Position numbers and translations under genes: made by a program
DNA from: a virus
DNA length: 47,093 nt
IMG/VR virus record: IMGVR_UViG_3300042696_000053
Coordinates: 1 to 47,093 of that record
Direction: 5' to 3' (one strand)
The notes under the pieces: model-generated
Databases searched by the model: none
The model's input: the letters and a program-made list of their open reading frames with translations, nothing else
Told to the model about the DNA's origin: nothing
Shown here: piece after piece, positions 23,220-34,700 of the stretch
How the letters are laid out: each line of letters starts with the position of its first letter
Numbering within the stretch: the stretch's first letter is position 1

Positions 23220-25716
23220 GACCGGCAGGTTCGGGCGCCTGCCGCGTACCGCTCCCAACTTGGCCAGCGTGATCGTGGCCATGATGCGGGAGATTGCCTC
23301 GCAGGAGGACTCCAACATCGTTGACGCGTGGCAGAACGGCGGCGAATACAAGGGTCGTCCGGTCACCGACGAGATGCTGCTGCGCCATTTCCGCCAGCGG
23401 CGCGATGGCGTGTCGAAGCGCGATCCGCTGTGGGACAAGTGGAACAACACGCTGCTGAACTACGAGTTCAGCATCGCTGAGTCGAAGATGTCCCTGAAGT
23501 ACGCCCAGCACAAGGTGGGCGAGGGCCAGATGGCCGACTTCTACCGCAAGTGGGCGGGCAAGGTGCCGCACAACTCGGAGGTCTACCGCAGCCTGATGCG
23601 CTCGGCGGCCCAGTTCGCGGATGCCGCCACTTCGCGGGCGGCGGGCTCTCGGGCAGCGGCCAGCCAGTCGGGTTACAACAGTGCGGTCGAGTCATCGTGG
23701 AAGAAGTACGAGCGTGACTACGACAACGCCTCCAGCCTGCTGCTGACCGCCGCTTACCGGGCGGGCATCCTGCAGCAGACCGACACCACCACCCCGGATG
23801 ACCTGATGGACCTGCGGGGCGGGGATGAGGCCGACCATGCTCGCTTCCTCGACCTGTTCGACCAGATTCAGAGCGACCCGTACTACGCCGACATCAAGGC
23901 CGCGCTGGACAAGAGCGGCTTGGCCGGGCTGACCTACGGCCAGTTCGTGTCGCTGGGGGCTGACAAGACCCACGGCATTGACGCCCGCATCCGTATCGCT
24001 CGCCAGTTCGGGGACGAGTCGGGTGCCAAGGCGGCAGTCGAGGAAAAGACGAAGTTCTTGCTGCAGCGGGCCAAGGTGGCCGACATTGACGAGTTCGCGG
24101 CCTACGAGAACTACCGCCGCACCGTGCAGAACGCACTGGCCAACGACGTGATGAACCCGTGGGAGGTCAACGACCTGCTGACGGGCTATGCCGACGCGTT
24201 GCGCAACTTCCGTGACTCGGCGGTGGCCGAGGAGGACAAGGGATTCTTCAATAACGAACTGAGCGCGTTCAGCGGGATGGGCACGATTGGGCCCACCGCC
24301 TTTGAGGGCACCGAGGGCGGCATCCGCACCAACACCAGCGCCGATTCGCTGGGGCTGTCAAGCATCCTGCTGCTGGCCCAGAACACGATCAAGGCGGTCG
24401 AGGACGGGCAGGCGGTACTGACCGTCAGCGTGGACAAGAACGGGCAGGAAGCCTACGGCACTATGGCTCGCAACGATCCCAGTCTGAGCGACCCACACAA
24501 CGGCACGATGGTGTTCCTGCCGGGCGGCAGCCATGGCACCATCCCGGCGTATGCGGTCTATCAGCCGGTGCTGCTGCAGCCTGCTGAACTCGATCCGCGC
24601 ACCGGTCGCCCAGCGGGCAACCCGGGGGTGGCGGGCGACCAGCAGGTCGGCGTGGTCATGCGGATCAACGGCCATGACTACTACGGCATTTACGTCGGGC
24701 AGGGCGGGCAGGACATCCGCTGGTTCGCAGACAGCCCGTTCAAGGCTGGGGCCACGGTGGAGCGCGGAACCGACGGGATGGTGGTCACCGCGCCGGTGTC
24801 GCTCCTGTCGGGCACCACTGATCCCACCACCGGCGAGATGTTGGGCTTTGATCCGTTGTCGGTCATCGACCCCCGGGCGCTGAATGACGAGTTGACCTAC
24901 ACCAACCGTTTCACCTCGCCGGTCGAGGCGGTCTACACCTTCGACTCCGAGGCGCGGAGTGCGCTGCTGCACACGTCGGATGCCCAGTTGCAGGCCGCTG
25001 CTGCGTTGGCCCCAGACCCGGTGACCGCGTTCGCCCAGTTGCGGGACTTGCGCAACACCATCGTGGAGCGCACCAACGCTCGCGCCTTCTCGCTGATCGA
25101 CTCGGGCTTCATGGGTGCGGCCAACCCGCGCCAGTTGATCGCACAGGGCTACCAGTTGACGCCCGAGCAGCAGGCTGCCATCGAGACGTTCGCCCCGACC
25201 GGGGAGCCACCCGCTGTCACCTACGCGCAGATCGAGCACCGGAGGGCGGTATTGACCGCCCATCTGGCCTCACGCGATGTGCCGGTCCCGGCTGCGGTGC
25301 AGCACTACCTGAACTACGCCAACAACTCGCTGGTGCGCGATCTGGGTGGTCCGCTGCATGGGCCCGAGTCGTTCGGCACCACCCAAGCAGAGGTGGATCG
25401 CTTCACGGGAGGCCAGCCGGTCACCTACACCCCGGTCAAGCAGGCTGGGCCGGTGCCTTCGCCGGTTGAGCCCAGCCTGCGGGTGCCTGCTGTGCCGCAG
25501 GCCCCGGCGCTGTCGGGCACGGCCAACGTCAATCTGCCAGCCGAACTGCCCGCACCACCGCACCCACGGATCACCCCACAGGTCCAGCCGCAGCCGCCGG
25601 AGGCCCAGCCGCGCCGCATCCGTACTCCGCGCCTGCCGAAGAACTCGCCGCTGGTCAACCCGATCCTCACGCCGTCGTTCGTGAGCAAGGTGACCCAGAA
25701 CCTGCCGAGGTACTAG
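23212..25716 (+). CDS. Large virion protein, unknown role
   Basis: An 834-residue protein between portal and polyvalent protein. The N-terminal 350 residues are mostly helical and charged; the middle (about 390-530) is beta-rich (VLTVSVDKNGQEAYGTMARN, VGVVMRINGHDYYGIYVG, WFADSPFKAGATVERG); the C-terminus is a Pro-rich linker. Size, position and domain mix suggest an internal virion or ejection protein, or a head-morphogenesis factor. No catalytic motif is visible. It starts inside the portal stop and ends just before the 3033-residue gene. Confidence 0.65.
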   Translation: MARTGRFGRLPRTAPNLASVIVAMMREIASQEDSNIVDAWQNGGEYKGRPVTDEMLLRHFRQRRDGVSKRDPLWDKWNNTLLNYEFSIAESKMSLKYAQHKVGEGQMADFYRKWAGKVPHNSEVYRSLMRSAAQFADAATSRAAGSRAAASQSGYNSAVESSWKKYERDYDNASSLLLTAAYRAGILQQTDTTTPDDLMDLRGGDEADHARFLDLFDQIQSDPYYADIKAALDKSGLAGLTYGQFVSLGADKTHGIDARIRIARQFGDESGAKAAVEEKTKFLLQRAKVADIDEFAAYENYRRTVQNALANDVMNPWEVNDLLTGYADALRNFRDSAVAEEDKGFFNNELSAFSGMGTIGPTAFEGTEGGIRTNTSADSLGLSSILLLAQNTIKAVEDGQAVLTVSVDKNGQEAYGTMARNDPSLSDPHNGTMVFLPGGSHGTIPAYAVYQPVLLQPAELDPRTGRPAGNPGVAGDQQVGVVMRINGHDYYGIYVGQGGQDIRWFADSPFKAGATVERGTDGMVVTAPVSLLSGTTDPTTGEMLGFDPLSVIDPRALNDELTYTNRFTSPVEAVYTFDSEARSALLHTSDAQLQAAAALAPDPVTAFAQLRDLRNTIVERTNARAFSLIDSGFMGAANPRQLIAQGYQLTPEQQAAIETFAPTGEPPAVTYAQIEHRRAVLTAHLASRDVPVPAAVQHYLNYANNSLVRDLGGPLHGPESFGTTQAEVDRFTGGQPVTYTPVKQAGPVPSPVEPSLRVPAVPQAPALSGTANVNLPAELPAPPHPRITPQVQPQPPEAQPRRIRTPRLPKNSPLVNPILTPSFVSKVTQNLPRY

Positions 25717-25719
25717 GCC

Positions 25720-28700
25720 GTGACCTTCGATTTCAGCGGAGCGATCCGGTCGCTGCAGAGCCGCCCCAGCCCGAACTTCGACCCCTACGATCCGTTTTCC
25801 ACGACCTCGGGGCTGAGCACCTATTCGGCGCTGCCCAACATCGTGTCGCCCATCAGCCTGCGGACCATGCAGACCCTGCCGATGACCCGCGCCACTGCGC
25901 AGCGGGCCGATCCCATCGTGCCGGGCCCACTGGGTATCTGGCAGTTGCAGAGTCGCTCGCGGCCCAACGAGCAGATCGGCAAGTTCGGCGTCAACCTGCT
26001 GGGCGAGCAGGGCTATACCCCGGGTGCGCCGACCCCGTATGCCACTCAGCCGACCGATGCCGCAGCCCAGTTGCGGGCCATGGCCGATCCCAACAACCCG
26101 CAGAACCGGGGCTTCATCGAGGGCCTGCTGGGCGGCATCGGCGGCATCTTCGGGCAGGGCGGCAAGGATGTGGGCTCGTTCGTGGGCTCGATCTTCGACT
26201 TCCCGCTGGAGTTGTCGGGCAACCTGCTGGGCCTGCCCGGCTCGTTCGCCACCGCGCAACTGACCACCGGTGGCAAGGCATGGGACCCCGATATTCAGGC
26301 CATCTACGATCAGGCGGCCAAGCAGAACCCGCTCAATGGGTTGCTGCTGTGGGGGCAGGCGGCCAAGGCCCAGTGGGTGCGTGACACCGAAGCGGGGCGC
26401 CACACCGGGCTGTACGCCGACTTTGGCCCCGCGACTGCCCTCACCGACCAGTTGGGGTTCATCCTGCAGGGCCTGTCGGTGCCGATGCGCTGGACCCAGC
26501 GGGCCTTCAGCGGCGGTGCCACCGACCAGTCCATGGCCGATGTGGAGCGGGCGCTGGCCTCCGGGGCTGAGACCTACACCGATGCGCAGGGCGTGGTTCA
26601 TTCGACTGCCGATTGGATCAAGAACAGCGCGTGGGCCCGGGTCCAGCAGCGGCTGGCGCGGGGTGACTTCGGCCCGGTTGGTTCGCAGGAGGCCCGCGAC
26701 AAGGCCATCGACGCGTTGATCGTGGAGGGCAGTCTGCTGCGTGACGCGGGCGACCCCGACCAGCAGGGCTTTCTGACCGGACAGGGACTGGCCGACATCG
26801 CCTTCAGCCTCGTGACCGACCCGACCCTGATCGCCAGCAGCATCGTCGGAGCGGCGGGCAAACTCGGCAAGGTTGCCACTATGGCCGCCAACGCCAAGTT
26901 CTGGCAGACGGTGCCCCGCGAACTGCTGCCCAAGGTCATGGCCGAGGTCGAGCGGGTCGGGATGAAGGTCGGCGCCTTCGACAACCCGGAGCGGGTGTGG
27001 AGCACGCTGGGCCGGGCGACCCGGGGCGAGACCGAGCAGGCGTTGGCCGAAGGCGCTGGGCTGGCGACTCGTACAGGCCGGGTGGCAGACGCTCGCAACT
27101 TTGAGTCGCAGGTGCTGCGCGAGGTAATGCAGAACCCGGAGTTCGCCTCGTTCCGCAACGAGGGTGGTCGGGCGCTGGAATACATCGACAACTGGCGCAA
27201 CACGTGGGAGCCTGCCCTGCGCCCGATCGCCGGGCTGGTGCGCACCATCAACGATCCGTTCCGCCTGTTTGGGCATGGTCGGGCTGAGCGCTGGATGAAC
27301 GATGTCTACTCCTCGCAGGCCACCGAGGGCCTCATCCGGGGGCAGGGTGGATTGGACGCCCACGCCAAGGTGCAGCGCCTGCTGGGCGAGGTGGGTGAGA
27401 CCTTCCGACAGCGCTACGACCGGGGCCTCGGCACCTATGCCGCCTTTGAGGCGCGGGTCTATCACCGGGCCGGGCTGGTCAGCGACCTGCGCCGCCGCAT
27501 CCTCAGCGGGGATGGCACGGTGGGCGACCTGATGGCGTATTTGCCCGATGAGGCCATTCGGTCGCGGATGAACGGCTCGACCGCCGGGGACATCGCCAGT
27601 GGGATGGAGAAGCAGGCCCTGCGTTACCGCCCGTTGTACCTCGCCACCGAGCGGGGCGGCGGTGAGGCTGCGCTGGCGCGGGCCCGGGTGGAGGGCGCCC
27701 AGCGGTTGCAGATGATGGGCATGGCTGAGGCTGCCGCCACCAGTACGGCGGCCAAGATGGGACGCGATGAACTGTCGATGCTGGATGGTGCCTACTTCGG
27801 CTATGCCATGGACCAGTTCGTCACGGCTCGCAAGGCCGGACTGGGCCTGTCGAAGAAGGCGGCCAAGGGCATCAACTACGAGACGCTGACGATGATCGGG
27901 CCTCGGACGCTGACCCGGGGTGAAGCCGAAATCGTGCTCGACGCCGTGAAGCGCGGAGCGACCGAGGAAGTGCGGGCAGCGGTGCGCCGATACGACCTGC
28001 TGTTCGAGAACCTGAGCGAGAACCTGAGTGATGCCGATCTGCTGAAGGCCGTCCGTGAACTGGTCAGCGACCAGATGGATGCCGGGGCGCTGCCGACCAT
28101 CATCGAGGACCTGCGCAACCTCACGCCCGAGATGCGGCACTGGGCCGAGACGAACGCCGAGGCGGGCTACCGGGTGGGCTTCCGGCCCGAGGACCCGAGG
28201 AAGTTGTGGCACGTCACCGTCAACCCCGATGGCAACGTGGTCGGTATCAACCCGTGGCTGGACGTGGCTGCCGAGGCTAGCGACGTGCCGACCTACAGCC
28301 GGGGCCAACTGCTGCGCGACATGCTGTTCCATGACATCCGGGGCGAGCGGATCATGGCCGACGCTCGGGTGCGGCTGGCGCAATACACCTCCGAGCAGTG
28401 GGGCCTGCCCCGGGCCGATTCCGATGCGCTGTTCGCCCGCCTGTTGCGGTCGGCACAGGAGGCGGGCATCACCCCGCGTGGTATGGCGCCTGAGCAGGTC
28501 TACAAGATCGTGCGGACCCACGGCATCCCCAAGGATGTGATGGAGGGGATCGGAGTGCGCGAAGCGGTCGAGGCCCTGCTCTATGCCTTTGAGGGCAACT
28601 GGAAGCGGGTGGGCCTGAGCCAGAAGTTCACCGGCTATGCCAAGACCACGCTGGGCGGCCAGTCGAACTGGCTGGGGCAGGTGGCCGAGAAGATTTACCC

Positions 28701-31700
28701 AGCGGTGCGCTTCACCCTGAACCCGTTGTTTCAGGCGCAGGAACTGGTCGAGCCCTTCATTCTCAACATCGTGCGCGGCATCAAGCCGGGCTTCCGGGCC
28801 AGCGAGATGGACGAGCGCACCCTCAACCTGATCGAGACCCTGATCCGCGACAGCAAGTACGCCTACGACGATCAGATCGAGCGTGACGTGGTGCTGCTGT
28901 GGGGTGCTGACAGTGCCCGCAAGGCGTTCGGCCCCAACTCGCGGCTGGGCCAGATGGTGCGCAAGATGACCGTCGGTGGCCTCATCAACGTGAAGGAGGT
29001 CAAGCGCGTCAACTACGCCCGCGTGATCCGCCGCCAGTTGGGCAAGGAGTTCGCGGACAACATGGACCGGGTGCAGCCCGGCTTCATGGCCAAGATGGCG
29101 GCGCAGTACCAGACCTCTGACCCGGGCGAGATTGCCGTGCGCTGGCTCACCGACAAGTCCCGGCTGGAGACCCCGCTCCATGCGCTGAAGCCGGAGTCGC
29201 TGGGGGCTCGCACGCCCATTGACCTCGATCAGGCCGCACAACTGTTCGATGGTGTGCCCGATGGTGCGGCCTTGCGGGCAGCCGTGCGCTCAGGCGACAT
29301 GACGGTCGATGACTTCCGAGATGCTCTCGTGAATGCTGGAGCCGACCCGGCCTATGCCGACCGGGCATTTATGACGGCGGCCTCTCCGGTGTCGGCATCC
29401 GAGTTCTGGGACGAATACCGCAGCGTGTTCCGGGGTGGCAACCAGCGAGCGACCAACGCTGACCGGGCCGTGTTCAAGGCCTTCGCCGAGCGCCACGGCA
29501 TGAGCGAGGAGGAGTTCATCGCCAAGGTCATGGCCGATACGCCGCAGAGCGCGGATCACATGGCGGTGGCGGCGATGGCGGCTGCCGACAAGCGGGGTTA
29601 CCAGTTGATGGCCGAGGCTATGGACGCCGCTATCGGCGAGCCCAGCGCCGAGGCTGACCGGATGCTCGACTGGTTCCGCCGGGTCACCAACTTCAGCGCC
29701 GACCGGGAGCACCTCATCATCGTCACGCCCGAGGGAGACGTGGTGGGTCAGGCCCAGCAGGCTGCGCCATGGCGGCTGTGGACCGAGCCGGGCATCGACT
29801 ACGTGGCTACGCGCAGTGGCGTGGGCGTCGTGGAGCGTAAGGCGGGGATGGTCACCGACGCCAACATTGGCGATGCCGAACTGGCCGACGTGATCGACAA
29901 GATGCCCGGCAACCATGTGGGCCATAACCACCCGGATCGCAACGCGTTGAGCCCGGCTGACATCGGCACGGCGATGATTCACCGGACCCGCAGCCTGTCG
30001 GCCATGTCGCCCTCGGTCACCTACACCATCGAACCCAACGTGGTCGATGGCTGGATCACACCCGAGTTCTTGGATGAGTTCGGCGAGGCGACCGACTGGG
30101 CCAACATGGCCCCGGACGATCCGGGCTGGTTGGAGGTCCGGCTGCAACTCAACAATCTGTGGGACGAATACACCCGCGAGTTCGTGGATCGGGTGAAGAA
30201 CCTGCCCTACTACCGCGACCGGGACCCCTCGCGCTGGGATTCTTTCATTGAGGAACTGGGTGTGCAGCACGCCAACCAGCGCATCGCGGATCGCTATGGC
30301 TGGCGTTTCACGGTGACGCCGCACTACTTCATGCCGACCGAGCGGGAGCACCGCTATGCGGCCTTCTATGAGTCGTTCCTGAATCCGCCCTCGGGGCTGG
30401 GTAAGCGCTTTCCGGGCGCCTATCGCAGCCTTGTTCCTGAGCGGGTGGCGATGGAGGGACACGGCACCGAGGTCGCCTACGAGGTGGTGTCCGACAACGA
30501 CCAGTTGTTCAACCTGATCGGCAGCCTGCCCGAGGAGGCCCAGCGCCAGATCACCGACACGTGGGACGATTGGCTGCGCTCCGAGGTGGCGCCTGAACTG
30601 GGGCTGGCCATCGGGCGGGTGGTCCGGGGCGTGGGTGGCTGGACCGATGAGCATGGCGTGTTCAGTCAGGCCATCAACGAAGTGCAGGACGTGTTCGGCA
30701 ACATCGAGCAGGCCACTGACTACGCGAGGGCCATCGGCTACCTGCGGCAGCAGTCGGCAGTGGTCGTCTCGCGCCACCTCCCGGGCGTGGTGGTGGCTGA
30801 TACCGCTCGCGGGCAGAAGTGGGCGGTTCACGTCAATCTGGGGCAGGTGGACGATCTGGTGGCCTCGGAGCGTCTGCGCGAGGTCAGCGAGGCAGCGCCG
30901 GGGCTGGGCGCGTGGGGGTCGAGCATCACCCGCGATGTCAACGGCAACGCGGTCCTGCGCTTCGTGGACTTCACTGGTGAGGGGATGGTGGACGAGGCGG
31001 CTTTTGCCTCGCGCATGGATGAGGTGCTGCCTGAGCAGGCGCTGGCCCACATCGACTACGAGGAGGTCAGCCCGGCTGTCGTAGACTATCGCTACGTCGA
31101 GAACGACTGGGAGAAGAACCCCCATGGGGAAGCGTATCTACAGGCGCTCGGTCAGCGGCGCCCAGACCTTGTTCGACGGCTCGCAGGTAAGTCTGGGGCC
31201 GGGGGGTCGCTCGCCAAGCGCTCCAACGATGTCCTCGCCCACGCCCTCGACTCCTACGCCCCCACCGAGTGGCAGCAGCACCTCGCCGACCTCCGGGCCC
31301 GAGGTCTCAACCCCAAGTTCCGCGCCGTCGGAGACTTCACCCCTGCCCCCGAAGGGGTAGACCTCATCCTGCCCGGTGGCCGGGCACGGTTCTTCGACAG
31401 TCCCAACGAGCCGCTGTCGCTGTGGGAGCAGCAGAACGTCAAGGCCCAGCGTATCAACGCGGCAGGGTGGTACGCGGCTGATCCCGAGGGCTACCTGCGC
31501 TTCATGCACGCGGTGTGGCACTCCAAGGAGAAGGATGTCACGCTCCCTCAGAACCTCTACAACGCTTTCGCGTGGGCCGCGCTGACCGCCAACGCACCGC
31601 TGGAGGTGACCGAGGGCGCCTTCGGACTGGTGCGAGCCGGGGGCCGGGTGGCACAGGAAGCCGGGCTCGTCGGGTCGTATGGGCTGCGGGCCCGCGAGGC

Positions 31701-34700
31701 ATGGGCCCAGCGCATCCTGAACAAGTTGCCCGAGGAGTTCCGCACCAACCCCGAGGCGGCTGGGATCGCGCTGCAACTGGATCAGGGGATGCGTTTCAGC
31801 AGTTTCGATTTGGCCAAGGCCGATTGGCTGACCACCCGCGAGTTCGCCACCGCTGATCGGGTGGCCACCCGCATCAACGAGCGCCTGCGGGCCATGACGC
31901 CTGAGCAGCGAGCCCGGTGGGTGCCGCGCATCCAGCAGCGATTGGATGGCGCTGTCCGACGCAAGGGCCGGGCGGGAGCGATGGGTGTGGGGCGCGGCCT
32001 CAACCGTGGCAACCTGCGGCTGCAGGTCCATGAGTTCCCGGCCCACACGCTGACGACCTATGGGATCGACGGCACGCCCAAGGACCTGTCCTCGTTCGTG
32101 ACCGTGGTGCGCCCCAAGGTGCGCCTGAAGGGCACGGCCACCAGCCAGCAGTGGGGCCGGATTCTGCTCTGGCTGCGGGACGGGATGTGGACCACCGACT
32201 ACGTTCCGCTGCGCCGTTTTATGACGCCACAGGTCAACGAGAGCCTCAGCCAGTACGCCCTGCGGATGAGCAGCCTGCTGCCGGGGATCGACGTAAAGAC
32301 GGCCATGATGGCGGGCCAGACGCTGGCTCCATCAGCCATGGCGCACGGGGCGCTGGACACCCACATGCTGCGCAACATCATGGAGGTGGCCCGCCGCCGG
32401 GGCGATCTGGAGGACCTGCTCGGACGCCTGACGCCGGGCTATGCCGACCACCTGCGCACTGAACTGGCCCGGGCCGACACCTCGCTCAGCACAGCCTTCA
32501 AGAGCCCCCGTGTCACGCGCATCCGGTTGGTGCCGACGGCCATGGAGAAGGAGGCATGGGGCCCGGCCAAGTTGCAGGCCATGCGCCGTAATCTGTCGAA
32601 GATCGCAGACCCCGAGATGCGGGCGCTGTACGACGATGAGGCGGTGCTGTTGCGCATCGCCAAGGCCAGCCCCGATGGCCACGTCAACGTCTGGGGTGGC
32701 GATTACGCGGTGCTGGATGACTACTTCAACACCGTGGTGCGGGCTGATGAGGCGGCAGCGCTGGAGGCTGCCGGGCAGCAGGGCGCGGCCCGGCTGGTCG
32801 AGCGCCTGTCGGGCGGCCAGTGGCAGTGGCAGAAGTGGGACCGTATCCGCTCCGAGGCGGCGGGCATCCCGCTCGATCCGCATGTCTCGATCACGAAGGG
32901 CGCGGATGCCATGCTGCCGCCGCAGGCCGGAGTGCTGGACCGGGCCATCGAGGTGATCCGGGGCGGCCAGCCCTTCGACCCGAGGGTGGGCTGGCTGTGG
33001 CAGCAGAGCGATGGTCGGGTGCTGGGCGCCAACCAGATTCTGCGCAGCGGCAAGCGCATCCTGCTGGCTACCCAGTTCGCGGATGGGCGCACCGGGCTGC
33101 ACGAACTGGCCCACGCCTTTGAGCCGTTCCTCGACCCGTCGATGCGGGAGCAGATTCTGGAGCAGTTCCGGGCTGCCACTGGCTCACGCCGCACCACGTG
33201 GGGCCGGGTGGTGTCCGAGTGGTGGGCCGACAGCCTGTTGACCTACGCCCGCTCGCGGGGCCGCAAGGGCAATCAGGCCCTGCGCTCCTCGTTTGAGTAC
33301 CTGCGTCACTCGCTGGATGGAGTGGAGCGCAACGTCGCGGCAGCCAAGGCGCTGGAGGCCAGCGAGAAGGTGAAGGCGGCTGCGATCCGCAAGGCCCAGA
33401 AGGTCATCGACAGGCAGGGACCGGTGCTGAAGGACGCACAGGCGGCTACCCGTGCGGCCAACCGGGTGTACGAACGGGCTGCCCGCGATCTGCGCCGGGC
33501 ACGGGCTCGGGCCTCACTGGGCACGTTGGAGGAGCGGGCCAACGCGATGGGCGATGTCGTAACGCATGTCGATCAGAACCTGCGTGACGCCAAGGGCGAA
33601 CTGCGTGCGGCCATCGGTGAGGCCAAAGCCGCTGAGGTGCGGGCCCGTGAGGCACTGGGTACTAGTACCGCTGGCGGTGCCCGTACTAGTGCCAACGCCA
33701 AGGCCCGCGCCGTAGAGCGCCAGCGCCAGCGGGTGAAGGACCTGAACGCTGAACTGCAGAAGGCTCGCGCTGCCCAGAGCAAGGCCAACCGGGCAGCGGG
33801 TGCTGCACGGCGCCGGACCCCCGTAGCCGAACTGGAGGCCACCCGTGACCGTGCCCGTGATGCCCTACAGGCTGCCCTCCGTCAGCAGCGTGAGGCGCAG
33901 AAGGTGCTGGATGATGCGAAGAAGGCGCTGGGGTCGGCACACAACATGAAGCCCGGTCGGGTGAAGGTCGGCCCGATCCAGATGAGCCCTGAAATGCGGG
34001 CCATCTGGGACGACCTGACCACCCCGCCCGAGCAGCCCTCGCTGATTGCTGGGACCGGCCAGCCCTACGACCTGCAGCAGGAGGCGGTCTATCAAGCGGC
34101 ACGGCTGGCACTGAGCCGGGCCGAGGAGAACGCCTTTACCCTGCACTTCTACAAGCGAGGGCGGTCGATGCTGGAGCGCTCGATCAACCACCCGTACTTC
34201 GGCCTGTACCCGGCCTCCTACATGTGGGGCAAGATTCTGCCCGAGATGATCCGGTTCCTTGTGAAGGAGCCGTTTGGGGTGCAGGCCCCATTGGGTGGGC
34301 TGCTGCTGGCCAACAACATCTATCGCAGCGTGATGCTGCAGCAGCAGTTCGATCCCGAGTTCCGCAAGCACATGGCCGAGAACACCGACCTGTGGCGCTT
34401 CGTGGCGATTATGACGCCCAGCCTGCCGTGGGAGGTGCCGGTCAACGCCCCGCTTTGGATGCGGCGCCTGTCGGAGGGTGCCCTGAACTACGACGACAAG
34501 TTGGCGTCTTACCGGGCTCGGGCGGCTGCCGGGCGGCTGACGCCCAGCGAGAAGCCGCCGGAGTTGGCCAATCTGGAGGATGTCGGCAACATCGGGGCTG
34601 AGATGCTGAACTACGCGTTTGGGCCTGCCAACGCCATCACCACGGTCACTGGTGCGATCAGTGGTTCGGTCAGTGCGGCCAGTAGTGCGGTCGGCTACGT

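Noticed and set aside
25270-29241. Open reading frame of 1323 codons on the minus strand
   Set aside because: It lies opposite the giant gene and the 834-aa gene. The product is rich in His, Gln, Arg, Gly and Val in the way antisense frames of GC-rich genes are, shows no motif, and has no operon context.
31185-31195. AGGTAAGT resembling an intron 5' splice site
   Set aside because: The main frame stays open through it and no intron features or homing endonuclease follow.
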